From: Microbulbifer halophilus
GTDB taxonomy: Bacteria; Pseudomonadota; Gammaproteobacteria; Pseudomonadales; Cellvibrionaceae
Direction of reading: 5' to 3'
DNA length: 59,393 nucleotides
Assembly (NCBI RefSeq): GCF_026183675.1
Contig: NZ_JAPIVK010000021.1
Location: 25,598-84,990 of the forward strand
The notes below the pieces were generated by a model. It did not search any database and had not been told where the DNA came from. It saw only the letters and a program-made list of their open reading frames with translations. The translations under genes and the position numbers were made by a program. Positions 1-8,789 of the stretch are shown one piece after another (within the stretch, counting starts at the first letter, position 1; each line of letters begins with the position of its first letter).

Positions 1-123
1 CTTGGCTGTGCTCCTTTGTTTCCGAACTTTACAAGCGGTCCATAAGGCTCTCGTACTACGGATTGCGCCCGCCGGCAGAAGTCACTACTCTTCCGCCTCG
101 ATTTTACTGCTGAAAAGGTACCC

Positions 124-1269
124 ATGGAGATTTACGGTTTTTGCGCTCCCGGTCTGGAATCCCTCTACGACACCTTTGCCGACAACTTCCGACACAGCGG
201 TGACAGCGGCGCCGCCTTTGCAGTGCGCCGGGGTGGCGAACTGATCGTGTCACTGTGGGCCGGCAGTGCCGATCGCGACGGACAGACACCCTATACCGAG
301 GATACCCTCGCCAATGTGTTTTCCTCGTCCAAGGGGATTCTGGCCGTATTGGCGCTGCAGCAGGTGGCGGCGGGGCAGCTGGACCTGGACCGGCCGGTGG
401 CGGACTACTGGCCGGAATTCGCCGCGGCCGGCAAGGGGGGCATCACCCCGCGCCAACTGCTCTGCCACCGCGCGGGCCTGGTGGCCTTTCGCGAGCGGGT
501 GCCGGATTCCCTGATCTACGACTGGCAGGCGGCCTGCGAACAGGTCGCCGCCTCCGAACCCTGGTGGCCGCCGGGCTCGCGGCAGGGGTATGCCCCTTTC
601 CTCTACGGCTGGTCCCTGGGCGGGCTGCTGGAGCGGGCGAGTGGCAAAAGCCTGCCGGAGCTCTACCGCGAGGGTCTGGCGGAGCCGCTGGAACTGGACG
701 GTGGTTACGGTGCCAAAGGGCATCGGGCCACCCGTATTGCCGATGTGGGACCGCTCAAAAAGCCGCTGCCTGAATTGCGCGAGAACGCCATAGGCCGCGC
801 GATCAAGGAAGACCGGCAGGGGCCGGTGGGCATGGCCTTTACCAACCCGGTCAGCCTGATGATGGGTACCAACAGCGACGATTGGCGCGGGGCCATCATT
901 CCCGCCGCCAACGGCCACTTCAGCGCCCGCGACCTGGCCACCGTATACGGCGCCCTGGCCCTGGAGCGGCCGTCGCTGCTGACTCCGGAGCTGGTTGCCG
1001 AGATGGCGCGGGAGCAGAGTTGCGATCGCGACGCCGTGTTGCAGGCCGAGATCAGTTTTGGCTGTGGTGTTATCCGCAGCGGCCGGGCGGCGGATCTGCA
1101 TTTCGGTGGCGAACGGGGTTTCGGCCATCCCGGCGCCGGAGGCAGTGTGGGTTTTGCCGATCCCGAGCGGGAAATCGGCTGTGGTTACGTCACCACGCGC
1201 CTGGGGCAGAGCCTGTTTATGGATCGCCGCTCGGTCAAGTTGGTCGAGCAGCTGTACAAGTTGCTCTAG
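124..1269 (+). CDS. Serine hydrolase of the beta-lactamase/EstB family
   Basis: A 381-residue protein of the class C beta-lactamase-related serine hydrolases (EstB-like esterases and D-aminopeptidases). The nucleophile motif SxxK is at S67-K70 (VFSSSKG), the GYxxxxYGW stretch around Y156-Y161 fits the second catalytic Tyr region, and a GHPGAGG motif near the C-terminus replaces the KTG box. There is no signal peptide, so it is probably a cytoplasmic esterase or peptidase rather than a true beta-lactamase. The ATG is preceded by AAAAGG with suitable spacing. The TAG stop lies inside the CTAG edge of the repeat element that follows, so its C-terminus may have been set by that insertion. The substrate cannot be read from the sequence. 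Confidence 0.85.
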   Translation: MEIYGFCAPGLESLYDTFADNFRHSGDSGAAFAVRRGGELIVSLWAGSADRDGQTPYTEDTLANVFSSSKGILAVLALQQVAAGQLDLDRPVADYWPEFAAAGKGGITPRQLLCHRAGLVAFRERVPDSLIYDWQAACEQVAASEPWWPPGSRQGYAPFLYGWSLGGLLERASGKSLPELYREGLAEPLELDGGYGAKGHRATRIADVGPLKKPLPELRENAIGRAIKEDRQGPVGMAFTNPVSLMMGTNSDDWRGAIIPAANGHFSARDLATVYGALALERPSLLTPELVAEMAREQSCDRDAVLQAEISFGCGVIRSGRAADLHFGGERGFGHPGAGGSVGFADPEREIGCGYVTTRLGQSLFMDRRSVKLVEQLYKLL

Positions 1270-1513
1270 CCCGGATATTTCACCAGGGGCCGCGATGATC
1301 GCGCCGAGGTCTGTGCGTTCAGTGCATTTTTGCGGCGTACATGCATGCTGGTTCACGTATTAGCCGCAAAAATGCGCTGAGCGTGCAGAGATCAAGCGAG
1401 GGCGCGGCCAGCGATGACCGGTGACATTTGGTGTCCGCGAAGAAGTAGCGAAACACTTGGAAAACAACGAGTTAAATTAAATATCAAGCGGCTTGGTGAA
1501 ATATCCGGGCTAG
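1266..1513. mobile_element. MITE-like element with perfect terminal inverted repeats
   Basis: A non-coding 248-bp block with perfect 20-bp inverted ends (1266-1285 and 1494-1513). The outermost four bases of both ends are CTAG, so this can be read as 16-bp terminal inverted repeats (1270-1285, 1494-1509) flanked by a CTAG target duplication. A second perfect 13-bp inverted repeat lies inside (1324-1336 with 1363-1375). No transposase is encoded. The left CTAG supplies the stop codon of the upstream hydrolase and the right CTAG abuts the slyX ribosome binding site. CTAG duplications are known for some IS5-related elements; that assignment is inference. It could instead be a large structured repeat. 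Confidence 0.6.
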
Positions 1514-1523
1514 GAGGTACCGG

Positions 1524-1742
1524 ATGGATCGGCAGCAGGCAGAGCTGGAAGCGAGAGTCGAAGAGCTGGAAACCCGCGTGGCCTTCCAGGAGGATACCCT
1601 GGCACAACTCAATGAAGTCATTGCCACCCAGGATGGACAGATTCGCGCTATGGTGGAGCGGCTAAGGGAACTCGGCGACAGGTTTCGGGATCTGACTTCC
1701 GAACTGCGGGGCCCCGGCGGGGAAAAACCGCCTCACTATTGA
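1524..1742 (+). CDS. slyX: SlyX family protein
   Basis: A 72-residue protein matching SlyX in length and layout: an almost continuous coiled coil from about residue 4 to 60 with regular Leu/Val heptads (LEARVEELETRVAFQ), then a short polar tail rich in Pro and Gly ending in HY. The AGGAGG ribosome binding site lies 5 bases before the ATG. The biochemical role of SlyX is not established; E. coli slyX lies near slyD. Here it stands alone after the MITE-like element, and its own promoter must lie within or before that element. Confidence 0.88.
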   Translation: MDRQQAELEARVEELETRVAFQEDTLAQLNEVIATQDGQIRAMVERLRELGDRFRDLTSELRGPGGEKPPHY

Positions 1743-2341
1743 GGGAATCGGTTTCCAGCGGGAAGGCTATCGTGGTACGGAAGTACCCTAATACGTGAAC
1801 AAACAAGTTAGAGTGGCTGCTAATCAGGATTTTTTCTTAAAAAAGAGTTTCTTCTCTGCAGTCAAGCCTTGACAAACTTTTCCACATGGAGAAGGTGCCA
1901 CTGTCGTTACAGGCGATAACATAGGGATAAGTGGCGCACTGAAGCGCGATAGATGGCTAACTTGTTGTTTTTTATGGGGAAAATTTGACGGTTCAAAAAT
2001 TGTGCAAACTGCTGAAGTCGAGGAATCGTGCCGTCTGGCGCTCTCTGCCGGTGAACAGTGCACAGAGTTATCCACAGTTTCTGTGGAATAAATCGAACGA
2101 CTTGTCAGGCAGTGTGGCGCTTCACAATTCCGTCGTCTCTTTGATTTCCGGCGCTCCGGCTTCGGGAAATGGGGACTGGCTCCTAGACCCGGAATGCGTT
2201 TAAGCCTAATCTTCGATCCCGAAAAAGAAGCGATCGGTTCAGCTGCCAGTCAGCTGTTTCCGGAGATACTTCCAACCAAATACGGGCGGGTTCCAACCGT
2301 CTCGACACCCTTTCACCGATTAAAGCGTTAGGAGAAGCTTG
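1743..2341. other. 599-bp intergenic region without a convincing gene
   Basis: No ORF here has a ribosome binding site and a family resemblance; the 72-codon frame at 1985-2203 looks random. The DNA is more AT-rich than its surroundings, with an A/T-rich stretch around 1830-1855, a TTGACA hexamer at 1869-1874, one DnaA-box-like 9-mer at 1878-1886 (TTTTCCACA) and a perfect one at 2068-2076. The region must contain the promoter of the OmpA-type lipoprotein, and a small RNA cannot be excluded. Confidence 0.5.
2068..2076 (+). promoter_or_regulatory. Consensus DnaA box (TTATCCACA)
   Basis: An exact match to the strong DnaA box, with a one-mismatch relative (TTTTCCACA) at 1878-1886 in the same AT-rich intergenic region. 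Two boxes without dnaA, dnaN or other origin genes nearby do not make an origin. A DnaA titration or regulatory site, or chance, is more likely. Confidence 0.35.
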
Positions 2342-2992
2342 ATGAAAAAATGGGTAGCAATTCTCGCACTGGGCTCACTGGTAGGCTGTACCACCCTGGA
2401 TCCCTATACGGGGGAAAGTAAAACCAGTAATACGGCCAAGGGTGCCGGGGCCGGTGCAGTTGCCGGGGCCATTATCGGTGCGGCTACTGCCAGTGACAGC
2501 GACCGCAAGAAAGGTGCCATTACCGGTGCCGTGGGCGGTGCCGCCATCGGCGGTGGAATCGGCCATTACATGGATCGCCAGGAAATGGCCCTGCGCAAGC
2601 GACTGGAAAGCACCGGTGTCAGGGTCCAGCGCGAGGGTGACAATATCCGCCTGATCATGCCCGGCAACATCACCTTTGCTACCGATCGCGCCGATATCCG
2701 CAGCGATTTCCACGGCACGCTGGATTCGGTGGTAGTGGTCCTGAAGGAGTTTGACCAGACCGCCATCCGCGTCAGCGGCCATACCGACAGCACCGGCTCG
2801 GACGTCTACAACCAGACGCTGAGCGAGCGCCGCGCCAGCTCTGTCGCCAACTTCTTTACCGGCCGCGGTGTTGCCAGCGGTCGTGTGCAGGCAGTGGGCT
2901 ACGGCGAACGCTACCCGCTGGCGGGCAATGACACCGATGCCGGTCGCCAGGCGAATCGCCGGGTAGAGTTGGAGTTGCTACCGCTGAAGTAA
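2342..2992 (+). CDS. OmpA family lipoprotein with glycine zipper (YiaD-like)
   Basis: A 216-residue lipoprotein. The N-terminal signal ends in the lipobox LVGC. A glycine-zipper stretch follows (about residues 33-80, repeated GAGAGAVAGAIIGAA-type segments) that may insert in or pack against a membrane. The C-terminal half is an OmpA/MotB peptidoglycan-binding domain with the NITFATDRADI entry, GHTDSTG and NRRVE motifs. It probably tethers the outer membrane to peptidoglycan. The ATG at 2342 is preferred over the in-frame TTG at 2339 because AGGAG lies 6 bases before the ATG. A strong terminator follows directly. Confidence 0.9.
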   Translation: MKKWVAILALGSLVGCTTLDPYTGESKTSNTAKGAGAGAVAGAIIGAATASDSDRKKGAITGAVGGAAIGGGIGHYMDRQEMALRKRLESTGVRVQREGDNIRLIMPGNITFATDRADIRSDFHGTLDSVVVVLKEFDQTAIRVSGHTDSTGSDVYNQTLSERRASSVANFFTGRGVASGRVQAVGYGERYPLAGNDTDAGRQANRRVELELLPLK

Positions 2993-3001
2993 TATGAGAT
3001 G

Positions 3002-3025
3002 AAGGGCACTGCGGTGCCCTTTTTT
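3002..3025 (+). terminator. Rho-independent terminator
   Basis: An 8-bp perfect stem (3002-3009 with 3014-3021, AAGGGCAC/GTGCCCTT), a TGCG loop and a run of six T residues, starting 10 bases after the stop of the OmpA-type lipoprotein gene. Confidence 0.9.
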
Positions 3026-3115
3026 GTGGGCGGATGCGAACAGCCCTGGCGCTGTTCGCTGTCGTTCCTGCAGGGCGTTCGGGGGTTAACGGCAGGGATA
3101 ACCGGAGAGTTCAGC

Positions 3116-3583
3116 GTGGTGAGCAAAGCATCGGCTGTAAGGATACGCCATTTCATTCTGGGCCTGTTGTGCGGTATCGGCCTCGGCAGCCTGGCGCCGG
3201 TTGCTGCCGGAGAGGCGGAGGCTGTTGCCGGGGATAAGCTGGGCCCTCGATTTGCCGAAGCCGAACTGGTGGCCCAGGTGCAGATTGCCGGTATCCACCG
3301 CGATGTCGACAATGCCCTGTCCGAAGCGGGCATGACGGCGGTTTTGGGTTATGTGTACTCCGCCGTCTCCAGGCAGGTATGGAAAGGGGAGGCCAACCGC
3401 CTGATCGCCTTTCGCGTGGGACTCCAGGACTGCGACCGGAAGTTGCGGAAGGGTGCCAGCTACCTGATCTTTGCCAGCCCCGACAGCTTTGGTCGCCTGC
3501 AACTGCGCAGTTGCGACGCAGCGGTGCCGGAAGCTGAGGCCGGTGCCCTGCTGGCGCAGCTTGAGCAGGCGGTTAGCGGCTAG
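3116..3583 (+). CDS. Exported protein of unknown function, possibly NTR/TIMP-like
   Basis: About 155 residues. The frame is open from 2999, but a GTG at 3116 with GGAG 8 bases upstream gives a clear signal peptide (RIRHFILGLLCGIGLGSL, probable cleavage after VAAG). The mature part has a pattern seen in netrin/TIMP-like (NTR) domains: an opening hydrophobic strand in FAEAELVAQVQ, then VWKGE, a Cys in LQDCDRKL, KGASYLIFA, and a second Cys in LRSCDAA. This resemblance is recognised by eye only. The role is unknown. It probably acts in the periplasm as a small binding or inhibitor-like domain. Confidence 0.7.
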   Translation: MVSKASAVRIRHFILGLLCGIGLGSLAPVAAGEAEAVAGDKLGPRFAEAELVAQVQIAGIHRDVDNALSEAGMTAVLGYVYSAVSRQVWKGEANRLIAFRVGLQDCDRKLRKGASYLIFASPDSFGRLQLRSCDAAVPEAEAGALLAQLEQAVSG

Positions 3584-3926
3584 GGGTGAGTGGAGAGTGG
3601 CCTGCAGCGCAGTTTCGCGACATTCTCACACCTATTCAGCCACCAGTCGCTCATAATTCCCGGTTCTAATCCCGACTTTCAATACAGCAATCCGGCCTTG
3701 ACTCGAGGAACAATGTTCCTTGAATAACCCCCTTGGCGAGTTATTCTTATCAATATTGGCGTCATCTTCTTCCGCGCTGCCAGATGTCGTGACGGAAGGC
3801 CGGGCGCCAACCGGCTGAAGTGGACACAGCATCGCTGCCCGATCCGATTCAAGTTGGCGGAATCCGGTCGAGCGATTTTCCAAGACAGTCTCCAATACGC
3901 AACAGCTAGGGGTCAAAGGTGGGTTT
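3584..3926. other. 343-bp intergenic region
   Basis: No supported gene. A 94-codon reverse frame (3632-3916) has no family signal. A perfect 15-base palindrome AGGAACAATGTTCCT lies at 3706-3720 and could be an operator half-site pair or a chance palindrome. The promoter of the downstream membrane-anchored protein should be here. Confidence 0.4.
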
Positions 3927-4418
3927 ATGAAAAAGCTACTGCTTCCGCTGATAATTTTGCTGCTGATTATCGGCTATTTCATGTCGCGAGGCGGCGATCA
4001 GGACGCGAAGGACGCATACGATTCCCTCGACAAGCCGGATACGGAAATGCAGCGGGACCGGGATACGGACACCGCGCCGGATGGCACCGAGCCTCCGCCC
4101 GATGGCATGGACACTACTCCGGACAGCGATAGGCCCGAGCAGCCCGAGACTGCGCCTCCCGGCGGGGATACTTCCTCTAGCGGTACTACCTCCGGTGATA
4201 CATCCGAGGATGTGATGGAGCGCGCCGAGGACGCCGCCGACGATGTGGGCGATGCTGCCAGTGACGCCGCCGGCGAAGCCGGCAGGGCCCTGGAGGACGC
4301 GGGCGAGGCCACCAAAAAGGCGGCCGAGGACGCCGTGGACACCATGGACAAAAAGCTGAAAGAACTGGAGGGAAAGGATTCCGGTTCGTCCGACACGTCC
4401 GAAGAGCCACAGAGCTGA
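3927..4418 (+). CDS. Membrane-anchored acidic low-complexity protein
   Basis: 163 residues: an N-terminal hydrophobic anchor (residues 4-18, LLLPLIILLLIIGYF) followed by a long hydrophilic tail. Residues 25-95 are dominated by Asp, Pro, Thr and Ser. Residues 95-150 are an Ala/Glu/Asp/Lys helix with repeated DAADD-, EDAGEA- and KKAAEDA-type segments, which suggests an extended coiled or LEA-like helix. No enzymatic motif is visible. It is probably an envelope protein anchored in the inner membrane with a periplasmic tail. Function unknown; a perfect hairpin follows the stop. Confidence 0.72.
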   Translation: MKKLLLPLIILLLIIGYFMSRGGDQDAKDAYDSLDKPDTEMQRDRDTDTAPDGTEPPPDGMDTTPDSDRPEQPETAPPGGDTSSSGTTSGDTSEDVMERAEDAADDVGDAASDAAGEAGRALEDAGEATKKAAEDAVDTMDKKLKELEGKDSGSSDTSEEPQS

Positions 4419-4435
4419 GATCGTCACTTCCGCTT

Positions 4436-4463
4436 CCGGAGCCGCGAACGCTCGCGGCTCCGG
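4436..4463 (+). terminator. Strong GC hairpin, probable terminator
   Basis: A perfect 12-bp stem (4436-4447 with 4452-4463, CCGGAGCCGCGA/TCGCGGCTCCGG) with a 4-base loop, 18 bases after the preceding stop. The T tract after it is weak, so it may be a processing or attenuating hairpin. Confidence 0.65.
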
Positions 4464-4537
4464 TATTTCCGGTGACCTGTTACCGAACTTTGCGTAACGA
4501 CCACCGGGCGGGGTAGCATCCGCCCCGCTATAGTTGA

Positions 4538-5356
4538 ATGAACGGAACGGATGTGAAGGATACCTTGGCGGTCGTCGCCAGTAGTGATGCATGTTTGTCG
4601 GCGGCCCGGGCGCTGGCCGTCCAACTCGATATTCCCTGTCTCGACTGTGTTTCCCCCGAAGAAATCGACGCACCCGCCCAGGTGCTGTATCTGGGTGCGC
4701 AGCTAGAGCTCTGCGCCACCGGCCGCAAGGCGCCGGGGCCGGTATTCGTGGATTTTGTCGGCGGATCGGCTGCACACCGGCGCAAATTCGGCGGCGGCAA
4801 GGGACAGCAGATTGCCAAAGCGGTGGGTATTCGCAGCGGTTTCTATCCCCGCGTGATCGATGCTACTGCGGGGCTGGGGCGCGACGCCTTTGTGCTGGCG
4901 TCGCTGGGCTGCGAAGTGTTGATGTTGGAGCGCAACCCGGTGGTGCGTGCGCTGCTGGAAGACGGCCTGCGGCGCCTGCGTGAAGCCGCCCAGGGTGACG
5001 CCGAACTGGCCGCTATCGCCGGGCGGTTGAGCCTGGAGCAGACGGCTCTGCCTGCCGTGGAGTGGCTGTTCCGGCAGGCACCGGAGTCGCAGCCGGTGGT
5101 CTACCTGGACCCGATGTTCCCGGGGCGGGGCAAGAGCGCCAGGGTGAAGAAGGAAATGGCCGCGTTTCACCTGCTGGTGGGCAGCGATGCAGACGCCGAC
5201 GCATTGCTCGAACCGGCCTTTGCCGCCTGTTATTACCGCACTGTGGTCAAGCGCCCCAGGAATGCCCCCTTTCTCGCCGACAGAAAACCGTCACTCAGCT
5301 TCGAGGGGAAATCCGGGCGGTTTGATATCCATACCAAACACGGTGTGCCCGGGTAG
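4538..5356 (+). CDS. rsmJ: 16S rRNA (guanine1516-N2)-methyltransferase RsmJ
   Basis: 272 residues, matching RsmJ (YhiQ) along its length. Family hallmarks are [21 protein letters not shown], then the SAM-binding segment [27 protein letters not shown], and the catalytic-type YLDPMFP motif followed by KSARVKKEM. The enzyme methylates G1516 of 16S rRNA from SAM. The N-terminus is somewhat longer than in E. coli. The ATG at 4538 has a poor ribosome binding site, and the GTG at 4553 or TTG at 4565 are possible alternatives. It converges with the serine deaminase gene that ends at 5397. Confidence 0.92.
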   Translation: MNGTDVKDTLAVVASSDACLSAARALAVQLDIPCLDCVSPEEIDAPAQVLYLGAQLELCATGRKAPGPVFVDFVGGSAAHRRKFGGGKGQQIAKAVGIRSGFYPRVIDATAGLGRDAFVLASLGCEVLMLERNPVVRALLEDGLRRLREAAQGDAELAAIAGRLSLEQTALPAVEWLFRQAPESQPVVYLDPMFPGRGKSARVKKEMAAFHLLVGSDADADALLEPAFAACYYRTVVKRPRNAPFLADRKPSLSFEGKSGRFDIHTKHGVPG

Positions 5357-5396
5357 GGTGGTTGGTGGCGCTAGAGCTGCCGACCACCAGACTGCA

Positions 5397-6782
5397 TCAA
5401 CAGTTGACCGCGTTCACCGCCAATCCCCCCTGCGACGTCTCCTTGTACTTGCTCTGCATATCCACCCCCGTCTGACGCATGGTTTCGATCACGCTGTCCA
5501 GCGGTACGATATGGGCGCCGTCGCCGCGCAGGGACAGGCGCGCGGCGTTGATGGCCTTGACTGCGCCCATGGTGTTGCGTTCGATACAGGGTACCTGCAC
5601 CAAGCCGCCGATGGGGTCGCAGGTCAGCCCCAGGTTGTGTTCCATGCCGATTTCCGCGGCGTTCTCGATTTGCTGGTTGTTGCCGCCCTGGACCGCGGCG
5701 AGCCCCGCGGAGGCCATGGAGCAGGCCACGCCGATCTCGCCCTGGCAACCCACTTCCGCGGCGGAAATGGAGGCGTTTTTCTTGAACAGCATGCCGATGG
5801 CGCCGGCGGTGAGCATGAATTTCACCACCTGCTCCTTCAGGTCGCCGTGCTCCTCCGGGTCGTGCACGAACTGCACGTAATAGGCGATCACCGCCGGGAT
5901 CACGCCGGCGGCACCGTTGGTTGGGGAGGTGACGATACGGCCGCGGGCCGCGTTTTCCTCGTTGACGGCCAGCGCGAACAGGCTGACCCAGTCGAGGATG
6001 GAGAGCCCGTGCTGGTGTTCCTCCTCGCTCTGCTTGCTGAGCTCGCGGTAGAGCTCCGCCGCCCGGCGGCGCACATTGAGCCCGCCGGGCAGCAGGCCGG
6101 TCTGTTCGCAGCCGCGCTTGATGGACGCGTCCATCACTTCCCAGATATGCCAGAGTTCATCCCGGATTTCGCTTTCGTCGCGGAAGGCTTTTTCATTGGC
6201 CATGGCCAGCTCGGCGATGGTCCAGTCGTGCTTTTCGCACAGTTCCATCAGCTGCCTGCCGGAACTGAAATCGTAGGGCAGCAGGGTGGCGATCTGGTCC
6301 TTGTGGGCGAAATCCTCTTCCGACAGTACAAAGCCGCCGCCGATGGAAAAGTAACTGCGTTCGAACAGCAGTTCATCGCCGTGCCAGGCTTTGCAGGTCA
6401 TGCCGTTGGCGTGCTGTGGCAGGAACTCGTCGCTATGAAACAGCAGGTCGCGATCGCGCTCGAAGGAGATCCTGTGATCGCCGTTCAGCGCCAGGGCCCG
6501 ATCCCGTTCGATCTGTGCCAGTTTGTCGTCGATGGTATCCACATCGATGGTGTCCGGCGCCTCGCCCAGCAGCCCCATCAGCACTGCCATATCGGTGCCG
6601 TGGCCGATGCCGGTCAGGGCCAGGGAGCCGTACAGGTGTACCTCGACCCGGTCTGTCTGCTGCAGTTTCTGTTCCGCCTCGACATCCCGGACAAACTGCC
6701 GGGCAGCGACCATCGGGCCCACGGTGTGGGAGCTGGACGGCCCGACGCCGATTTTGAAAAGCTCGAAGACACTGATACTCAT
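5397..6782 (-). CDS. sdaA: L-serine ammonia-lyase (iron-sulfur type)
   Basis: 461 residues, single-chain L-serine dehydratase converting serine to pyruvate and ammonia. The N-terminal beta domain opens with [20 protein letters not shown], and the alpha domain carries [13 protein letters not shown]. Probable [4Fe-4S] ligands are C346 (GCQGE), C388 (LTCDP) and C399 (VPCIE). The chain ends in Cys461, matching the tail-in-mouth C-terminal Cys known from the Legionella enzyme. The frame extends upstream to 6935, but the family N-terminus [10 protein letters not shown] fixes the ATG at 6782. It lies downstream of cmoAB on the same strand, about 220 bases away, and is probably transcribed separately. 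Confidence 0.95.
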   Translation of the reverse strand: MSISVFELFKIGVGPSSSHTVGPMVAARQFVRDVEAEQKLQQTDRVEVHLYGSLALTGIGHGTDMAVLMGLLGEAPDTIDVDTIDDKLAQIERDRALALNGDHRISFERDRDLLFHSDEFLPQHANGMTCKAWHGDELLFERSYFSIGGGFVLSEEDFAHKDQIATLLPYDFSSGRQLMELCEKHDWTIAELAMANEKAFRDESEIRDELWHIWEVMDASIKRGCEQTGLLPGGLNVRRRAAELYRELSKQSEEEHQHGLSILDWVSLFALAVNEENAARGRIVTSPTNGAAGVIPAVIAYYVQFVHDPEEHGDLKEQVVKFMLTAGAIGMLFKKNASISAAEVGCQGEIGVACSMASAGLAAVQGGNNQQIENAAEIGMEHNLGLTCDPIGGLVQVPCIERNTMGAVKAINAARLSLRGDGAHIVPLDSVIETMRQTGVDMQSKYKETSQGGLAVNAVNC

Positions 6783-6999
6783 AGAAATTCTCTGAACCGA
6801 TTGCACTGCTGAAGCGGCGGTCCCCGGAAATACCGGGCCCTGCATCTTCGCTTGAGCAGGATATAGTTGCACCAAATAGGGGCGAACTTTGCCCATATAG
6901 TAGCGACAATCAAGGCGGTTGGTGAGATTCCACACAAAATGCTATTTGCGCGCAGTCTGGCGGAATTAATGGGTTCTGAGGCCGGCTGAGGAATAGAAG

Positions 7000-7977
7000 C
7001 TACGGCACTTTGGCGACCAGAACAGCCCGTTTGGGCGCGGGGTGACCCTCGATGGTTCTGTCCGGTGACCCGGGGTCCAGAAAATCGGCCAGGGATTCGA
7101 AGCGCATCCAGTCGGTGCGGCGCTGTTCGCCGGGGCCGGTGGTTTCCACGTCGACGGTTTTCGGCTCGCGGAATCCGCACTTGCGCAGCCAGCTCTCCAG
7201 TGTGGCGCAACTGGGCAGGAACCAGACGTTGCGCATCTTGGCATAGCGGCCCTCCGGCACCAGACAGTCGCCGGGGCCGCCGTCGATCACCAGGGTCTCC
7301 AGTACCAGCTCGCCGCCCGGGCGCAGTGTGTCGCGCAGTTCGCGCAGGTGATCCATGGGCGAGCGGCGGTGGTAGAGCACGCCCATGGAGAAAGTGGTGT
7401 CGAAGGCGCGCAGGTTTGGCGGGATATCCTCGATCCCCAGTGGCAACAGGTCCACGGGTTTGTCCGTGCCCAGGTATTTTTTCAGGGCGTAAAACTGGGC
7501 GACGAACTTGGCGGATGGATCGATGCCGACGACCCTGCGCGCGCCGGCGCCGAAAGCCCGCCAGCAGTGATAGCCGTTGCCGCAGCCCACGTCCAGCACC
7601 AGCCGTTTCTGCAGTGGAGCGATATGCGGCAGGACGCGATCCCACTTCCAGTCCGAGCGCCACTCGGTATCGATAGTAAGATCGAAGATGTCCCAGGGGC
7701 CCTTGCGCCAGGGGTGCAGGCGGCGCAGTTGTTTTTCCAGCTCCGCCAGCTGCTCTGCCGGGGCATCGGCGGCGACACCGGCGCGCACTTTTTCCGCGAA
7801 CTCGACACTCGACGGCTCGATATCCGGCAGTGCCTCCAGCGCCGCGCGCCAGTCGGGCAGGTCGCCCCAGCGGTGCGGATTCAGGCCCGCCGCCACCTGT
7901 TCCGGCAGCCGCGGCAGCCAGGGGCGCAGGGCGGGGATGTGTTGCAGGCCGGCGTACAGTTGCGTGTAGTCGATCAT
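7000..7977 (-). CDS. cmoB: tRNA U34 carboxymethyltransferase CmoB
   Basis: 325 residues, close to the usual 323. It transfers a carboxymethyl group from carboxy-SAM to 5-hydroxyuridine-34, giving cmo5U in wobble positions. Landmarks are [10 protein letters not shown], the Rossmann motif [23 protein letters not shown] and [12 protein letters not shown]. The start ATG overlaps the stop of cmoA by four bases (ATGA), so the two are translationally coupled and the carboxy-SAM donor and its user are made together. Confidence 0.96.
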   Translation of the reverse strand: MIDYTQLYAGLQHIPALRPWLPRLPEQVAAGLNPHRWGDLPDWRAALEALPDIEPSSVEFAEKVRAGVAADAPAEQLAELEKQLRRLHPWRKGPWDIFDLTIDTEWRSDWKWDRVLPHIAPLQKRLVLDVGCGNGYHCWRAFGAGARRVVGIDPSAKFVAQFYALKKYLGTDKPVDLLPLGIEDIPPNLRAFDTTFSMGVLYHRRSPMDHLRELRDTLRPGGELVLETLVIDGGPGDCLVPEGRYAKMRNVWFLPSCATLESWLRKCGFREPKTVDVETTGPGEQRRTDWMRFESLADFLDPGSPDRTIEGHPAPKRAVLVAKVP

Positions 7978-8714
7978 GCCGCGTCGGCCTTGATTGCGAT
8001 CATCGAGGCAAAGTTGAAACACTGGAACCAGACATCGACACTGCCGAAACCGACGGATTTCATACGTTCCCGGTGGGTGGCGAGCGTCTCGGGAATCAGT
8101 ACGTTCTCCAGCGCCGCGCGCTTCTGCGCCACTTCCATTTCGCTGTAGCCGTTGGCGCGCTTGAAGGAGTGGTGCAGCTCGATCATCAGCTCCTGGTGAT
8201 CCCGGTCCTGGAAAGCGACTTTCTCCGACAGGATCAGCACGCCGCCGGGGCGCAGGCCGTCGCAGATTCTCTGCAGTATCTCCCCGCGTTCTTCCACCGG
8301 GATAAACTGCAGGGTGAAATTCAGCACCACCACCGAGGCGTTTTCGATGGCGATATTCTGCAGGTCGTCGCAGACCAGTGTCACCGGGATCTGGCCGCTG
8401 TCCGCAGCGAGCACCGTGCGCGCGCGGTCGACCATCGCCCGGGAGTTGTCGACTGCGACGATTTCACAGTCGGCCGCCGGTATCCGGTGGCGCATGGACA
8501 GGGTGGCCGCGCACAGGGAGCTGCCGAGATCGTAGCAGCGGCTGCCGGACTGCGCGTAGCGCTCGGCGAGCGTGCCGATCATCGCCACGATGGTGGTGTA
8601 GCCCGGCACCGAGCGCTGGATCATGTCCGGGAAGACGTCGACCACGGACTGGTCGAACTGGAAGCCGGCCACGTCGCCGAGGGGGTTGGCGTAGATACTG
8701 TCGCGTTTGCTCAT
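7974..8714 (-). CDS. cmoA: Carboxy-S-adenosyl-L-methionine synthase CmoA
   Basis: 246 residues, the normal length. CmoA uses SAM and prephenate to make carboxy-SAM for CmoB. Features are the start [23 protein letters not shown], the SAM motif [28 protein letters not shown], and [10 protein letters not shown]. The frame runs on to 8780, but those codons come from a hairpin repeat; the family N-terminus sets the ATG at 8714. It lies 75 bases downstream of the M16C peptidase and overlaps cmoB. Confidence 0.96.
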   Translation of the reverse strand: MSKRDSIYANPLGDVAGFQFDQSVVDVFPDMIQRSVPGYTTIVAMIGTLAERYAQSGSRCYDLGSSLCAATLSMRHRIPAADCEIVAVDNSRAMVDRARTVLAADSGQIPVTLVCDDLQNIAIENASVVVLNFTLQFIPVEERGEILQRICDGLRPGGVLILSEKVAFQDRDHQELMIELHHSFKRANGYSEMEVAQKRAALENVLIPETLATHRERMKSVGFGSVDVWFQCFNFASMIAIKADAA

Positions 8715-8721
8715 GGGACGG

Positions 8722-8781
8722 AATTCGGAATGCGAAATGCGAAATGGCGTCTCCAGTATTCCGCATTCCTCATTCCGCATT
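8722..8781. repeat. Imperfect inverted repeat of GGAATGCG-type units
   Basis: Left arm 8722-8745 (AATTCGGAATGCGAAATGCG...) and right arm 8758-8781 (...ATTCCTCATTCCGCATT) pair imperfectly. The unit GGAATGCGAAAT is repeated within each arm. The hairpin fills the gap between the M16C peptidase stop and cmoA and may reduce read-through or stabilise the downstream mRNA. Confidence 0.6.
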
Positions 8782-8789
8782 AATGCCTC

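Noticed and set aside
124..1269. Class C beta-lactamase conferring antibiotic resistance
   Set aside because: The SxxK motif is present, but there is no signal peptide and the KTG box is replaced by the esterase-type GHPGAGG motif.
250..1356. A 368-codon minus-strand frame over the serine hydrolase
   Set aside because: Shadow frame; the plus strand carries clear catalytic motifs.
1869..2076. Replication origin
   Set aside because: Only two boxes, no AT-rich 13-mers in array, and no dnaA, dnaN, gyrB, mnmG or parAB nearby.
3632..3916. A 94-codon minus-strand frame in the 3.6-3.9 kb gap
   Set aside because: No ribosome binding site and no recognisable domain; composition looks random.
5187..6812. 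A 541-codon open frame on the plus strand across sdaA
   Set aside because: Low-complexity shadow of sdaA; no ribosome binding site or family signal.
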